A stretch of DNA of 64,000 bases from Mobilisporobacter senegalensis (GCF_003752155.1 NZ_RJVG01000002.1:248001-312000), one strand, 5' to 3'; numbered from the stretch's first letter, positions 45,668-55,990 are shown. The notes: generated by a model from the sequence alone, not told the origin. Program-made: numbers and translations.

Positions 45668-47038
45668 ATGGAGGGTGTATCTGGACAACAAATGTTGATA
45701 GGTTTACTAATAGGAATTATTCTATTAATTTTTATGATTCTTAAAACAAAGATTCACGCATTTTTGGCACTTATTATTGCAGCTTTAACGGTTGGTATCG
45801 TAGGAGGTATGACACCGGCGGACACTATCACAGCCATTCAAACCGGATTTGGCAGTACATTGGGTAATATTGGTGTTATTATTGGATTTGGTGTCATGAT
45901 GGGCCAGATATTTGAGATATCTGGTGCGGCAGAGAAGATGGCGAAGACATTTTTAAAAATCTTTGGTAAAAAGAATGAAGAACTTGCATTGTCTCTTACA
46001 GGATTTCTTGTATCCATTCCTATCTTTTGCGATTCTGGTTTTGTAATTCTTTCCCCAATAGCAAAAGCTATTTCTAAAAGAACAAAGAAATCTATTGTTG
46101 GTTTAGGTGTTGCATTAGCTTCAGGACTTGTTATTACACATACATTAATACCACCTACGCCGGGCCCATTAGGGGTTGCAGGTACCTTTGGAGTTGATGT
46201 AGGTCAATTTATACTATTAGGAATCGTAATTGCTCTTCCTTTAGCGATTGCAGTCATGGTCTATGCAAAATATATTGGAAAGAAAATATATCAGCTTCCA
46301 AGTGAGAATGGAGAGGACTGGGAAAGACCAGCATATCAGGAACCGGTATATGATTTGAAAAATAGTGAATCAGATAAAAACCTGCCATCTGCATTTGTCT
46401 CTTTTTTACCTATTATTTTACCTATTATATTAATATTATTTAATACCGTATTAAAGGCAATGGGATTGACAGATGGTATTTACAGTATCTTAATTTTCCT
46501 TGGAACACCAATTGTAGCTGTTGCAATCGGCTTGGTAGTTGCAATTTATACTCTTGCATTGCACACAGATAAAAAGACAGTGATCAGTGAAATGGAAAAA
46601 GGTATTAAATCTGCAGGTATCATTGTATTTGTAACTGGCGGCGGCGGAGCATTAGGTGAAGTATTACGTGCCAGTGGTGTAGGTACTTATATCGCAGAAG
46701 GTATTGCTGCAACAGCTATTCCAGTTATTGTACTGCCATTTATAATTGCAACTTTAATTCGCTTTGTACAAGGGTCAGGAACTGTAGCTATGATTACTTC
46801 AGCAGGTATTACAGCACCAATTGTTGCAGCAGCAGGTGGTAATATGCTGTTAGGAGCATTTGCAGCATGCATGGGATCTTTCTTTTTCTCATATTTTAAC
46901 GATAGTTTCTATTGGGTTGTAAATAGAACCATTGGTATTGAAGATACAAAAGAACAGATACGAGTATGGTCCTTGCCGACGACTATTATATGGGCAATGG
47001 GTTTTGTAGAGTTACTAATATTAAATATCTTTATGTAA
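45668..47038 (+). CDS. GntP-family permease (sugar acid:H+ symporter)
   Basis: A 456-residue membrane protein with about 12-14 TM helices. GntP-family signatures: FGSTLGNIGVIIGFGVMMGQ, SIPIFCDSGFVILSP, HTLIPPTPGPLGVAGTFGVD and FVTGGGGALGEVLRASGVG. Members import gluconate and related acids with protons. In this operon a four-carbon aldonate such as threonate is the expected substrate. ATG follows AAAGGAGAAGAAAGGAGC; 21 bp after pdxA2. Confidence 0.93.
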   Translation: MEGVSGQQMLIGLLIGIILLIFMILKTKIHAFLALIIAALTVGIVGGMTPADTITAIQTGFGSTLGNIGVIIGFGVMMGQIFEISGAAEKMAKTFLKIFGKKNEELALSLTGFLVSIPIFCDSGFVILSPIAKAISKRTKKSIVGLGVALASGLVITHTLIPPTPGPLGVAGTFGVDVGQFILLGIVIALPLAIAVMVYAKYIGKKIYQLPSENGEDWERPAYQEPVYDLKNSESDKNLPSAFVSFLPIILPIILILFNTVLKAMGLTDGIYSILIFLGTPIVAVAIGLVVAIYTLALHTDKKTVISEMEKGIKSAGIIVFVTGGGGALGEVLRASGVGTYIAEGIAATAIPVIVLPFIIATLIRFVQGSGTVAMITSAGITAPIVAAAGGNMLLGAFAACMGSFFFSYFNDSFYWVVNRTIGIEDTKEQIRVWSLPTTIIWAMGFVELLILNIFM

Positions 47039-47043
47039 CAGGA

Positions 47044-47095
47044 AAATAAGGCTGTTTCCCTAACGGTTTTGACCGACGGGGCAATAGCCTTATTT
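47044..47095 (+). terminator. Terminator of the threonate operon
   Basis: AAATAAGGCT (47044-47053) pairs with AGCCTTATTT (47086-47095); GTTTCCC/GGGCAAT continues the stem inside. The tail is AT-rich. Confidence 0.7.
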
Positions 47096-47152
47096 ATTAA
47101 ATAAATAGTAAAAAAACCTCCACTTCAGACAATTATGTGAAACTGTTAGTGA

Positions 47153-47181
47153 TTGACTTCTTTTATGATGAAGAATATACT
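47153..47181 (+). promoter_or_regulatory. Predicted promoter of the DeoR-family gene
   Basis: TTGACT, 17-bp spacer, TATACT, ending about 40 bp before the gene. No copy of the AACGAACA repeat is visible here, so the regulator seems not to repress itself through that motif. Confidence 0.5.
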
Positions 47182-47223
47182 TAACATAATACGGTAATGT
47201 TTTAGAAAAGAGAAGGTGATAAA

Positions 47224-47973
47224 ATGCTGGCAGCAGAAAGACATTTAAAGATAATCGAAATAATCAGCGAAACAGGAAGTGCACAAGTAGAACAGTTATC
47301 TAAAATATTAGATGTCAGCCCAATGACGATTCGAAGGGATTTGGAAAAATTACAGGAAGGTAATATGATTGAACGCTGTCATGGTGGTGCTGTTATGAAG
47401 CAGGAAGTGAATTATTTTGAGAAAAGGAAGACTCACCCTGGAGAAAAAGTAAAGATTGCCCAAAAAAGTGCTGACTATGTTAAAAATGGAGATACTATAT
47501 TTCTTGATGCAGGAACCACTACTTACGAAATAGCCAAATTAATTAAAAATATGCAGGACCTGACTGTAATTACTAACGATATTGAAATAGCTTCCTTACT
47601 CAAGAATAGCGATGTGGAATTGCTCGTTTGCGGTGGTAATATGCAGAAATCAACAGGTGGTATGTATGGATTATTTGCAAATCAAATGATGGAAAATGTC
47701 AGATTGAATATAGGTTTTTTTGGTGCAGCCTCTATTGATGAGAATTTTAATGTTTTAACACCTACAATGGATAAGGTCTCCTTTAAAAGATTAGTTTTAA
47801 AAAATTGCCAACGTTCTTTCCTGGTTGTTGATGATTCTAAATTTAATCGGAAGGCTCTGTTAAAAATTAATAATTTTAAAGATTATACGGGAGTTATAAC
47901 CAATAAAATATTTACCAGAAAGGAATTAAAATCATTAGATGAGCTGGGAATAAGAATGATCACCGTAAAATAA
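47224..47973 (+). CDS. DeoR/GlpR-family transcriptional repressor
   Basis: A 249-residue regulator. N-terminal winged HTH: AQVEQLSKILDVSPMTIRRD, then EKLQEGNMIERCHGGAV, the DeoR signature. The C-terminal DeoRC sugar-phosphate sensor has FLDAGTTTYEIAKLI, VITNDIEIA and LVCGGNMQKSTGGMYG. It probably senses a phosphorylated intermediate and releases the three-repeat operator ahead of dtnK. It has its own promoter and a terminator shared with the convergent permease gene. Confidence 0.93.
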   Translation: MLAAERHLKIIEIISETGSAQVEQLSKILDVSPMTIRRDLEKLQEGNMIERCHGGAVMKQEVNYFEKRKTHPGEKVKIAQKSADYVKNGDTIFLDAGTTTYEIAKLIKNMQDLTVITNDIEIASLLKNSDVELLVCGGNMQKSTGGMYGLFANQMMENVRLNIGFFGAASIDENFNVLTPTMDKVSFKRLVLKNCQRSFLVVDDSKFNRKALLKINNFKDYTGVITNKIFTRKELKSLDELGIRMITVK

Positions 47974-47997
47974 AAAATAGGGCAGATTAATATAAAT

Positions 47998-48046
47998 AAA
48001 AACAGGGCTTAGGCTGTATTGGAAATCTTCCTAATCCCTGTTTTTT
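47998..48046. terminator. Bidirectional terminator between DeoR and amino acid permease genes
   Basis: AAAAACAGGG (47998-48007) pairs with CCCTGTTTTT (48036-48045), and an inner TTAGG/CCTAA pair extends it. T-rich on both strands. Confidence 0.8.
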
Positions 48047-48071
48047 GCATTCATTTAAAACGATATTGTAT

Positions 48072-49403
48072 TTATGATATTTTCTCTTTATTCTTAACAG
48101 CATAAATAATGGCTATTGTTATAAAGCATACACAGAATATGAAATAATAAATAAACATTGGATTTTGAATTCCACCGAATAAAATGATAATAGCACCAAG
48201 AATTGCAAGAATAGGGAAGATATAACCGTTCCATAAACCTTTTACTTTTCCATTACGGGCTAATCTGATAACGGCGATATAAAGTACAACATATCCAATA
48301 TAATTGGTAACAATGCTGATCTCTGAAATATCAGAATTATAGAGTAAACTAAACTTTTGAGTCACATAATGAGCTGCCATCATAATTAAGGAAAATATCA
48401 ATGCTAATATAGCAGAGTTGACCGGCATATTTCCCAGTTTATGATTTTCTTTTGAGAAAATCTTAGAGGCCGGGATCATGTTACGAATACCCATAGCATA
48501 TGGTAATCGAATGGAGGCAAGAGCAAGTCCATTTACGGTACCAAGTACTGATATAATTACAAATACCAAGATTATTTTAGCACCCATCTTACCCCAGATT
48601 AAATTTGCCGCATAGTCAACATGGGCATCCCCCATGGACATAATCTGTTCTGGTCCAACAAGTGAACTAATACCCACAAAATAGAGGACATAAATTACTA
48701 AAATAAGGATTGGTGAAATGATAAGCGCTTTCGGAAGATTCTTTTTACTGTTTTTTATCTCATGACAAATGGAGGTAGAGATTGACCAGCCGTCAAATGA
48801 GAAAGCAATTGGGGGAATGGCACTTAATAAACTAATAGTACCTACACTTGCTTTTGAATATGTCAGGCTTTCTCCTGGGTTACCAAAAACAAGACCGGCA
48901 AATGCTATTACGAAAAGAGGGATTAATTTAATGATTGTAGCACCATTTTGAATATAACCTCCAAGCTTGGCAGATAGTACATTAAAAGTATATAATATAA
49001 GAATAAATATTGTTCCTATTAATACCTGACTTTCCAAAGTACCAGGAATATTAAACAGAATACAGGTATAAATTCCCACAACCCATGCTACAACAGCTGT
49101 GATACTAGGCAGATAAAGAAAGCTTTGAAACCAGCCAAATGCGCAGCTAACAGGAATCCCGCAGAATTCTTCCGCATAAGTAATAATACCACCCGGCTTA
49201 TCTGTTAAAGATGCAAGCTGTGAGATGGAAAGTGAGCCGAAGATAATTGCAATGGCAGCGATTGCAAAGATAATGACACCTGCTTTTACATCGCCGTTTG
49301 TCCAGAGTAAAATATTATCACTCTTGAAAAAGATACCTGAACCGATTACAATACCAGTAATCATAGCAATGCCAGTAAATAAACCATATTTTCTTTTTTC
49401 CAT
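48072..49403 (-). CDS. APC-family amino acid permease (SteT-like)
   Basis: A 443-residue transporter with 12 TM helices of the APC superfamily, LAT branch. The N-terminal ITGIVIGSGIFFKSDNILLW carries the GSGIF substrate-binding motif; QLASLTDKPGGIITYAEEF and IPPIAFSFDGWSISTSICHE are also conserved. It resembles Bacillus subtilis SteT, a serine/threonine exchanger, but specificity cannot be fixed. ATG follows AAGGAG on the minus strand. It converges with the DeoR gene. Confidence 0.9.
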   Translation of the reverse strand: MEKRKYGLFTGIAMITGIVIGSGIFFKSDNILLWTNGDVKAGVIIFAIAAIAIIFGSLSISQLASLTDKPGGIITYAEEFCGIPVSCAFGWFQSFLYLPSITAVVAWVVGIYTCILFNIPGTLESQVLIGTIFILILYTFNVLSAKLGGYIQNGATIIKLIPLFVIAFAGLVFGNPGESLTYSKASVGTISLLSAIPPIAFSFDGWSISTSICHEIKNSKKNLPKALIISPILILVIYVLYFVGISSLVGPEQIMSMGDAHVDYAANLIWGKMGAKIILVFVIISVLGTVNGLALASIRLPYAMGIRNMIPASKIFSKENHKLGNMPVNSAILALIFSLIMMAAHYVTQKFSLLYNSDISEISIVTNYIGYVVLYIAVIRLARNGKVKGLWNGYIFPILAILGAIIILFGGIQNPMFIYYFIFCVCFITIAIIYAVKNKEKIS

Positions 49404-49580
49404 AAATGAACTCCTTGTTTCATATTATTAGTAAGGTATATCCCTTAAGTGAAACTTAATTCAGATGTGGTCCGAACCACAACCAGGCTATACTAGATGA
49501 GTTTAACTGATTAGAGTAAACAAGTCAATGAGATATTATAAGTATATTTAATAAATAAATTTAGAAGGAGCAGATACTGA

Positions 49581-49955
49581 ATGAATCTAAAAAAAACAAT
49601 ACTTTTCCTTATAGGATGCATCAGTGTGACACTGGGAACCATCGGGATTTTTCTTCCAGTGCTGCCAACAACACCTTTTGTATTACTTGCAGCAGGCTGT
49701 TTTTCCATGAGTAATAAAAAGTTTGAAGAAAGATTAAAGCAGAATAAGTACTTTGGAAGTTATATTACAAATTATCAGGATAAATCAGGAATTCCTTTGA
49801 AAATTAAGATAAGAGCAATTTTTTTCCTATGGATTTCCTTGATCATATCTGGAATTTTAATTCAGAAACCTGTTATCATTGGTATTTTGGCTATCATTGG
49901 AACTGGTGTGACTATTCACTTATTATTAATCAAAACAAAAAAAGAGAGTACCTAG
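49581..49955 (+). CDS. DUF454 (YbaN-like) membrane protein
   Basis: A 124-residue inner-membrane protein of the YbaN/DUF454 family. The signature GCISVTLGTIGIFLPVLPTT and PFVLLAAGCFSMSNKKFEER is complete; two further TM helices follow (IFFLWISLIISGILI and IIGILAIIGTGVTIHLLL). Function not established. ATG has GAAGGAG about 12 bp ahead. Last gene of the accessory region before rpsT. Confidence 0.88.
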   Translation: MNLKKTILFLIGCISVTLGTIGIFLPVLPTTPFVLLAAGCFSMSNKKFEERLKQNKYFGSYITNYQDKSGIPLKIKIRAIFFLWISLIISGILIQKPVIIGILAIIGTGVTIHLLLIKTKKEST

Positions 49956-49990
49956 TTAGGATACCCTCTGATAAATCGTTATATTAATAA

Positions 49991-50254
49991 TTAAGCAATT
50001 TTATTTACAGCGATTGATAAACGAGAAATCTTTCTTGAAGAAGTATTCTTATGATAAACTCCTTTTGAAGTAGCTTTATCAATTTCAATAGTTGCAGCTT
50101 TTAATGCAGCTTTTGCAACTTCTTTGTCACCAGCAGCGATAGCAGCTTCTACTTTTTTAATAGCAGTTTTCACTTTTGATTTGATTGCTTTATTTCTAGC
50201 AGCTTTTACTTCATTTACTAAAATTCTTTTCTTTGCAGATTTAATGTTAGCCAA
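49991..50254 (-). CDS. rpsT: 30S ribosomal protein S20 (TTG start)
   Basis: An 87-residue S20 starting (M)ANIKSAKKRILVNEVKA, a primary 16S rRNA binding protein of the small subunit. The start is TTG at 50254 with GGAGGTG 7 bp ahead; the ATG at 50269 is part of that site and would add residues not found in S20. Escherichia coli rpsT also starts with UUG and is autoregulated, so the weak start may be meaningful. It is opposite to gpr, as in Bacillus subtilis. Confidence 0.96.
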   Translation of the reverse strand: MANIKSAKKRILVNEVKAARNKAIKSKVKTAIKKVEAAIAAGDKEVAKAALKAATIEIDKATSKGVYHKNTSSRKISRLSIAVNKIA

Positions 50255-50516
50255 TTCGGGCACCTCCAAAATGATTATTATTTATGACAATAATACTTCG
50301 CATGCTGTACTATTGTATTAACAATAGAATTGACTTAACTTGACAATTCACTGTTTGATTCTTATTCCATTATAGCCGGACACGGACGAACTAATGGAAA
50401 CATACTCATATATAGTAGTATAAAGTATCCAATCTGTCAATACATATTTTAAATGTTTTTTGGGAAAGTTATTCATTGTATATGAGGAGATTTTTGCAGA
50501 AATGGAGATAATTGAT

Positions 50517-51452
50517 ATGAATCTAAGTGAAACAAGCTATAAACGAGGAAGAACAGACTTAGCGCTGGAAGTAAGCGAAAGATTTGAACAGGATAATGTA
50601 GAAGTAAAAGGAGTTATTCTGAAAGAAACATATCATAAAAATAAAGAGATTAAAGTAACGACAGTAACTGTTGAGAATGAACAGGGTGCTAAAGTTATGG
50701 GAAAACCAATCGGAACGTATATTACTATTGAAGCGCCTAAACTTAGTGAGGAAGATGAAAGTTATCACAAACCATTATCGAAAGAAATAGCTAAATACCT
50801 AAAAAAATTAATGGGGGAGAAGAAATCAGAACATGTTCTGGTGGTAGGACTGGGTAATCGGGATATTACCCCGGATGCATTAGGACCTGAAGTTGTTGAT
50901 AATTTATTTGTAACAAGACATCTTATCAGAGAATATGGCCAGGAATTTAAAGAACATAATAAAATGGAAAATATGAGTGCCATTGCTCCTGGTGTTATGG
51001 GACAAACAGGAATGGAAGTCAGTGAGATATTAAGAGGTATTATCCGTGAGACCAAACCTGAATTAGTGATTGTTATTGACGCATTGGCTGCCAGAAGTAT
51101 GGAAAGATTAAATACGACAATACAGATTACTGATACCGGAATAAGTCCCGGCTCTGGAGTGGGAAATAATCGTAAGGCATTAAATGAAGAAGGGCTTGGT
51201 GTAAAAGTAATTGCAATTGGCTGCCCTACTGTAGTAGATGCGTCTACTATCGTATATGATACTATGGAGAATTTCATGTCCGATAAAGGCTTTAGTGAGG
51301 ATGAAGTCAATAATTTCATCAAAGAGGTTGGAGATATGACCATTAAAAATATGTTTGTAACTCCTAAAAATATAGATGAAGCCATTAAAAAGACTAGTTA
51401 TACTATTTCCGAAGCACTTAATTCTTGTTTTTGTGAAAGTCTAACGGAGTAA
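50517..51452 (+). CDS. gpr: GPR endopeptidase (spore protease)
   Basis: About 311 residues. GPR degrades the small acid-soluble proteins of the spore during germination and is made as a zymogen in the forespore. Visible: GRTDLALEVSERF at the N-terminus, VLVVGLGNRDITPDALGPEV, APGVMGQTGMEVSEI and ISPGSGVGNNRKALNEEGLG. ATG 50517 follows GGAGAT by 7 bp; the frame is open back to 50460 without a better start. spoIIP follows, as in Bacillus. Confidence 0.93.
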   Translation: MNLSETSYKRGRTDLALEVSERFEQDNVEVKGVILKETYHKNKEIKVTTVTVENEQGAKVMGKPIGTYITIEAPKLSEEDESYHKPLSKEIAKYLKKLMGEKKSEHVLVVGLGNRDITPDALGPEVVDNLFVTRHLIREYGQEFKEHNKMENMSAIAPGVMGQTGMEVSEILRGIIRETKPELVIVIDALAARSMERLNTTIQITDTGISPGSGVGNNRKALNEEGLGVKVIAIGCPTVVDASTIVYDTMENFMSDKGFSEDEVNNFIKEVGDMTIKNMFVTPKNIDEAIKKTSYTISEALNSCFCESLTE

Positions 51453-51530
51453 TAATTTTGCATCCTTAGAATATAATGTAAAATGGAGAAAACAATCCTC
51501 CCTTTGATAAAATATGATAAGGATGATTCT

Positions 51531-52844
51531 ATGATTAATAAAAGAGCATTTGTGCGTTTCTTAAATACTTCAGTATGGATATTAATAACTATTTTAGTTT
51601 CTTATATATTAATGAAAAGTACGATTCTATTCTCAGGTACAAATGTAAGACAAACTATGAGTGATATGGGCGATGAGATTGTATCAGAAGTCAGTAATCA
51701 GCTGATCATGTCTAATTCGCCCTTATTACAGTATGTAGATGCAGCCAGCAATCACAGATTTAGTGATAATCCACTGATTAATCTGGTGAATAATGCGTTT
51801 CCTATCAATAATTATTTTTTAGATGCTTTTGATGAAAATCTGGAAAAGGAAAATGAAAATTACAATGCAAAAGTAAATTCTCTCAGTTATGATTCTTCCG
51901 AATTGTCTGCAATCATGGAGGAGAATGGATATGATGCTGAATATGTGGAAGATGTAATGTCTCATGAGGCAAATAATGAGATCAGTTTTATCCGTGGAGA
52001 AACATATCTGGAAGACATTCCCACAGAGTTTAGCAGAGAATCTCTGGATATGCTGAATCAAAATAAAAATTTAATCACAAAATTAAAAGCAGAAAAAAAT
52101 TATGATTATCTTATTAGTAATTTCTATATTGTTGATTCCGGAACAAAAGCAATGAAACAGATCTTTAATGTATCTCAATTATTAAAAAAAGATGTGTCAT
52201 TAAAAAATACAAAGAATAATAAACCTCAGGTATTGATCTATCATACCCATTCTCAGGAAGCATTTATTGACAGTAAAAAAGGAGAACCTGATGATACGGT
52301 AGTGGGAGTGGGAGCTTATCTTGCTAAAATTCTTACAGAACAATATGGTTATAATGTGATACATGATACAACAACTTATGATATGATCAATGGATCTCTT
52401 GACCGTAATAAAGCATATAATTATGCTCTCCCTGCTTTACAAAAAACATTAAAAAATAATCCATCCATAGAGGTAGTGATTGATCTCCATAGAGATGGGG
52501 TGAATGATGATACCAGGAGAGTTACAATTATTGAAGGAAAGAAAACTGCCCAGTTAATGTTCTTTAATGGATTATGCAGGAATAATCAGGGACCGATTGG
52601 ATATCTAAAGAATCCATATATAAGTGATAATCTGGCTTTTAGCCTCCAGTTACATATGAAATCCTTATCGGAATATGCTAATTTTACCAGAAAGATATAT
52701 TTGAAAGATTATCGATACAATCTTCATCTTGTGCCTAAATCATTACTTATCGAGTTAGGAAATCAGAATAATACGGTTGCAGAAGCAAAGAATGCAATGG
52801 AACCACTTGCCAATATTCTGGACCAGGTGTTAAAAGGTAAGTAA
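51531..52844 (+). CDS. spoIIP: Stage II sporulation protein P
   Basis: About 437 residues. An N-terminal TM anchor (SVWILITILVSYILM) precedes an extracytoplasmic linker and the SpoIIP amidase/endopeptidase domain: VLIYHTHSQEAFIDS with zinc-ligand histidine and glutamate, VVIDLHRDGVNDDTRR, and a late LLIELGNQNNTVAEA with the catalytic glutamate. It works with SpoIID and SpoIIM to remove septal peptidoglycan during engulfment. ATG 51531 has AAGGATG ahead; the frame is open from 51483. Confidence 0.93.
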   Translation: MINKRAFVRFLNTSVWILITILVSYILMKSTILFSGTNVRQTMSDMGDEIVSEVSNQLIMSNSPLLQYVDAASNHRFSDNPLINLVNNAFPINNYFLDAFDENLEKENENYNAKVNSLSYDSSELSAIMEENGYDAEYVEDVMSHEANNEISFIRGETYLEDIPTEFSRESLDMLNQNKNLITKLKAEKNYDYLISNFYIVDSGTKAMKQIFNVSQLLKKDVSLKNTKNNKPQVLIYHTHSQEAFIDSKKGEPDDTVVGVGAYLAKILTEQYGYNVIHDTTTYDMINGSLDRNKAYNYALPALQKTLKNNPSIEVVIDLHRDGVNDDTRRVTIIEGKKTAQLMFFNGLCRNNQGPIGYLKNPYISDNLAFSLQLHMKSLSEYANFTRKIYLKDYRYNLHLVPKSLLIELGNQNNTVAEAKNAMEPLANILDQVLKGK

Positions 52845-52850
52845 AATTCC

Positions 52851-52879
52851 TTGTATCCCTAAAAATGGTATGTTATAAT
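52851..52879 (+). promoter_or_regulatory. Predicted promoter of lepA
   Basis: TTGTAT, 17-bp spacer, TATAAT, 38 bp before the lepA start. A good housekeeping promoter by eye. Confidence 0.6.
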
Positions 52880-52916
52880 CTCCATACATAAGAATTACCA
52901 TTAGGAGGAATATAGC

Positions 52917-54728
52917 GTGTCAATTGACCAGAGAAATATTAGGAATTTTTGTATTATAGCTCATATAGATCATGGGAAATCTACTTTGGCAGATAGAATC
53001 ATAGAAATGACGGGTTTACTTACAAACCGTGAAATGCAGGCTCAGGTTCTTGATAATATGGAACTTGAAAGAGAACGTGGAATCACTATTAAAGCCCAGA
53101 CAGTCCGTACTGTTTATAAAGCAAAAGATGGTCAGGAATATATATTTAATTTAATTGATACCCCAGGACATGTGGATTTCAACTATGAAGTATCCAGAAG
53201 TTTAGCAGCCTGTGAAGGAGCTATTCTTGTAGTAGATGCAGCCCAGGGGATTGAAGCACAAACACTTGCCAATGTTTATCTTGCCCTGGATCATGATTTA
53301 GAGATTTTACCTGTGATCAATAAAATAGATTTGCCTAGTGCAGAACCAGAGAGAGTAAAAGATGAAATTGAAGATATTATTGGTTTAGATGCTTCTGAAG
53401 CACCATTAATTTCTGCAAAAAATGGTCTTAATGTTGAGGATGTATTAGAACAGATTGTAAATAAATTACCTGCACCCCTTGGGGATAAAGATGCTCCTTT
53501 GCAAGCGCTGATATTCGATTCTCTTTATGACTCTTATAAAGGGGTAATTATATTCTGCAGAATAAAAGAGGGAACAGTAAGAAAAGGCACTACAATTAAA
53601 ATGATGGCAACAGGGGCAACGGCAGAAGTCGTTGAACTTGGTATCTTTGGAGCAGGCCAGTTTATCCCTGGTGATGAATTGACGGCAGGAATGGTTGGAT
53701 ATATTACGGCCAGTCTTAAAAATGTAAAGGATACACGAGTTGGAGATACTGTTACAGATGCAAATAATCCATGTAAAGAAGCACTTCCAGGATATAAAAA
53801 AGTAAATCCCATGGTCTATTGCGGTATGTACCCGGCAGATGGGGCAAAATATCCGGATTTAAGAGATGCATTAGAGAAATTACAGTTAAATGATGCGGCA
53901 TTGCAATTTGAGGCAGAAACTTCTCTCGCACTGGGATTTGGATTCCGTTGTGGTTTTCTGGGATTATTACATCTTGAAATTATTCAGGAACGTCTGGAAC
54001 GTGAATATAATCTGGACATTGTAACAACGGCTCCAGGTGTTATATATAAAGTTCATAAAACCGATGGACAAGTAATTGATGTAACGAACCCGTCAAATCT
54101 GCCAGACCCATCAGAGATAAACTATATGGAAGAACCAATCGTAAGTGCAGAGATTATGGTTACTACAGAATTTGTAGGAACCATTATGTCATTATGTCAG
54201 GAGCGTCGTGGCGTATATCTTGGCATGGAATATATGGAAGCAACGAGAGCATTGCTAAAATATGAACTTCCACTGAATGAAATTATCTATGATTTCTTTG
54301 ATGCATTAAAATCAAGATCCAGAGGGTATGCTTCTTTTGATTATGAATTAAAAGGATATGAAACAGCGACCCTGGTGAAGTTAGATATTCTTATTAATAA
54401 GGAAGAAGTGGATGCCCTTTCCTTCATTGTTCATTCAGAAAGTGCTTATGAACGTGGAAGAAAGATGTGCGAAAAATTAAAAGATGAGATTCCAAGACAT
54501 CTGTTTGAAATTCCTATCCAGGCTGCAATTGGTGGAAAAGTTATCGCCAGGGAAACAGTAAAAGCAATGAGAAAAGATGTACTTGCAAAATGTTATGGTG
54601 GAGATATTTCAAGAAAGAGAAAACTTCTTGAGAAACAAAAAGAAGGTAAAAAGAGAATGCGCCAGGTCGGTAATGTAGAGATACCGCAAAAAGCATTTAT
54701 GTCTGTATTAAAACTTGATGAAGATTAA
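52917..54728 (+). CDS. lepA: Elongation factor 4 (LepA GTPase)
   Basis: A 603-residue translational GTPase that acts on stalled or paused ribosomes. GTPase motifs: G1 [14 protein letters not shown]3 DTPGHVDF, G4 NKIDLP. EF-G-like domains II, III and V follow, then the LepA-specific C-terminal domain ([20 protein letters not shown]). Length is typical (about 600). GTG start with AGGAGG 10 bp ahead. Confidence 0.97.
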   Translation: MSIDQRNIRNFCIIAHIDHGKSTLADRIIEMTGLLTNREMQAQVLDNMELERERGITIKAQTVRTVYKAKDGQEYIFNLIDTPGHVDFNYEVSRSLAACEGAILVVDAAQGIEAQTLANVYLALDHDLEILPVINKIDLPSAEPERVKDEIEDIIGLDASEAPLISAKNGLNVEDVLEQIVNKLPAPLGDKDAPLQALIFDSLYDSYKGVIIFCRIKEGTVRKGTTIKMMATGATAEVVELGIFGAGQFIPGDELTAGMVGYITASLKNVKDTRVGDTVTDANNPCKEALPGYKKVNPMVYCGMYPADGAKYPDLRDALEKLQLNDAALQFEAETSLALGFGFRCGFLGLLHLEIIQERLEREYNLDIVTTAPGVIYKVHKTDGQVIDVTNPSNLPDPSEINYMEEPIVSAEIMVTTEFVGTIMSLCQERRGVYLGMEYMEATRALLKYELPLNEIIYDFFDALKSRSRGYASFDYELKGYETATLVKLDILINKEEVDALSFIVHSESAYERGRKMCEKLKDEIPRHLFEIPIQAAIGGKVIARETVKAMRKDVLAKCYGGDISRKRKLLEKQKEGKKRMRQVGNVEIPQKAFMSVLKLDED

Positions 54729-54769
54729 TCAAAAGAAGGAACGTTTTTCATAATAGAATAGATGAAAAT

Positions 54770-55990
54770 ATGATTGAAGAAAAATATATGAATGTTAAGA
54801 GAAATAATTTTTTAAAAATGAATGATGAGAAAAACAATTTAGGGATATATATACATATCCCTTTTTGTGTGAAAAAATGTGATTACTGTGATTTTCTTTC
54901 TTTTAAATATGATTCTTATCTACAAAAGGATTATGTGAAAGCTGTTATTAATGAGATCGAGAGTTTAAGAGAATATGGAGATCATCATAAGATAAGTACT
55001 ATTTTTATCGGAGGAGGAACACCATCCATTATAGATGAGAATGATATCATCTTAATTATGGATAGGATTAAAAATGTCTTTAATATAGAAGAAAATGCTG
55101 AAAATGTAATGGCAGAAGAAGTTACGATAGAATGTAATCCGGGCACCTTAACAAAAGAAAAGTTACTTGCTTATAAGCAGGCAGGAATCAACCGGCTCAG
55201 TATCGGGCTGCAATCAGCCAATGATGAAGAACTAAAAAGACTTGGCAGAATTCATAATTTTAAAGAATTTGTGGATAACTATAAGTTAGCAAGGGAAGTT
55301 GGATTTGAGAATATAAATATTGATCTAATGTCAGCCTTACCAGGACAGACAATGGATGATTGGACAGATACATTAAACAAGGTGATAGCACTGAAACCAG
55401 AGCATATCTCAGCGTATAGTTTAATTATAGAAGAAGGGACTCCGTTCTATAAAATATATGGAGAAGAAAATGTAGATCTTCTGCCGGATGAAGAAACAGA
55501 CAGGCAAATATATCAAAAGACGAAAAAAATATTAGAAAGTTACGGTTATTATCGCTATGAAATCTCAAATTATGCAAAACCGGGGTATCAGTGCATTCAT
55601 AATTCTTCTTATTGGAAGCGGATACCTTACCTTGGAATTGGACTGGGCTCATCTTCTTTATTAAATAATAAAAGATTTCATAACGTGAGAAATATTTCCG
55701 AATATATAAAGTATTCGTATGATCATAATAAGATAAGGGAAGAGACCGAAGAATTAACTAAGAATCAACAAATGGAAGAGTTTATGTTTCTGGGGCTTAG
55801 AATGAGCCAGGGAATTAATCGTCAGGAATTCATGAAACAGTTTCATATAGACATAAATCAAATATATGGACAGGTTCTTTCAAAGTTAAGCAGTGAAAAA
55901 TTATTGATGATAGAAGAAGAGCAAATAAGTCTCACGGAAAAAGGAATTGACGTAAGCAACTATGTTTTAGCCGAATTCTTATTGGGTTGA
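54770..55990 (+). CDS. hemW: Radical SAM haem chaperone HemW-like protein
   Basis: A 406-residue radical SAM protein formerly called oxygen-independent coproporphyrinogen oxidase. CVKKCDYC (C33, C37, C40) binds the 4Fe-4S cluster; FIGGGTPS, RLSIGLQS and CIHNSSYWKRIPYLGIGLGS follow. The HNxxYW element is the HemW signature, and the cysteine of true HemN is missing, so a haem-trafficking chaperone is more likely. Several ATGs at the start (54770, 54788, 54818) lack clear ribosome binding sites. Follows lepA as in Bacillus. Confidence 0.9.
   Translation: MIEEKYMNVKRNNFLKMNDEKNNLGIYIHIPFCVKKCDYCDFLSFKYDSYLQKDYVKAVINEIESLREYGDHHKISTIFIGGGTPSIIDENDIILIMDRIKNVFNIEENAENVMAEEVTIECNPGTLTKEKLLAYKQAGINRLSIGLQSANDEELKRLGRIHNFKEFVDNYKLAREVGFENINIDLMSALPGQTMDDWTDTLNKVIALKPEHISAYSLIIEEGTPFYKIYGEENVDLLPDEETDRQIYQKTKKILESYGYYRYEISNYAKPGYQCIHNSSYWKRIPYLGIGLGSSSLLNNKRFHNVRNISEYIKYSYDHNKIREETEELTKNQQMEEFMFLGLRMSQGINRQEFMKQFHIDINQIYGQVLSKLSSEKLLMIEEEQISLTEKGIDVSNYVLAEFLLG

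Noticed and set aside
50765-51385. 206-codon open frame antisense to gpr
   Set aside because: It lies fully inside gpr on the opposite strand, has a composition typical of a shadow frame and resembles no protein family.
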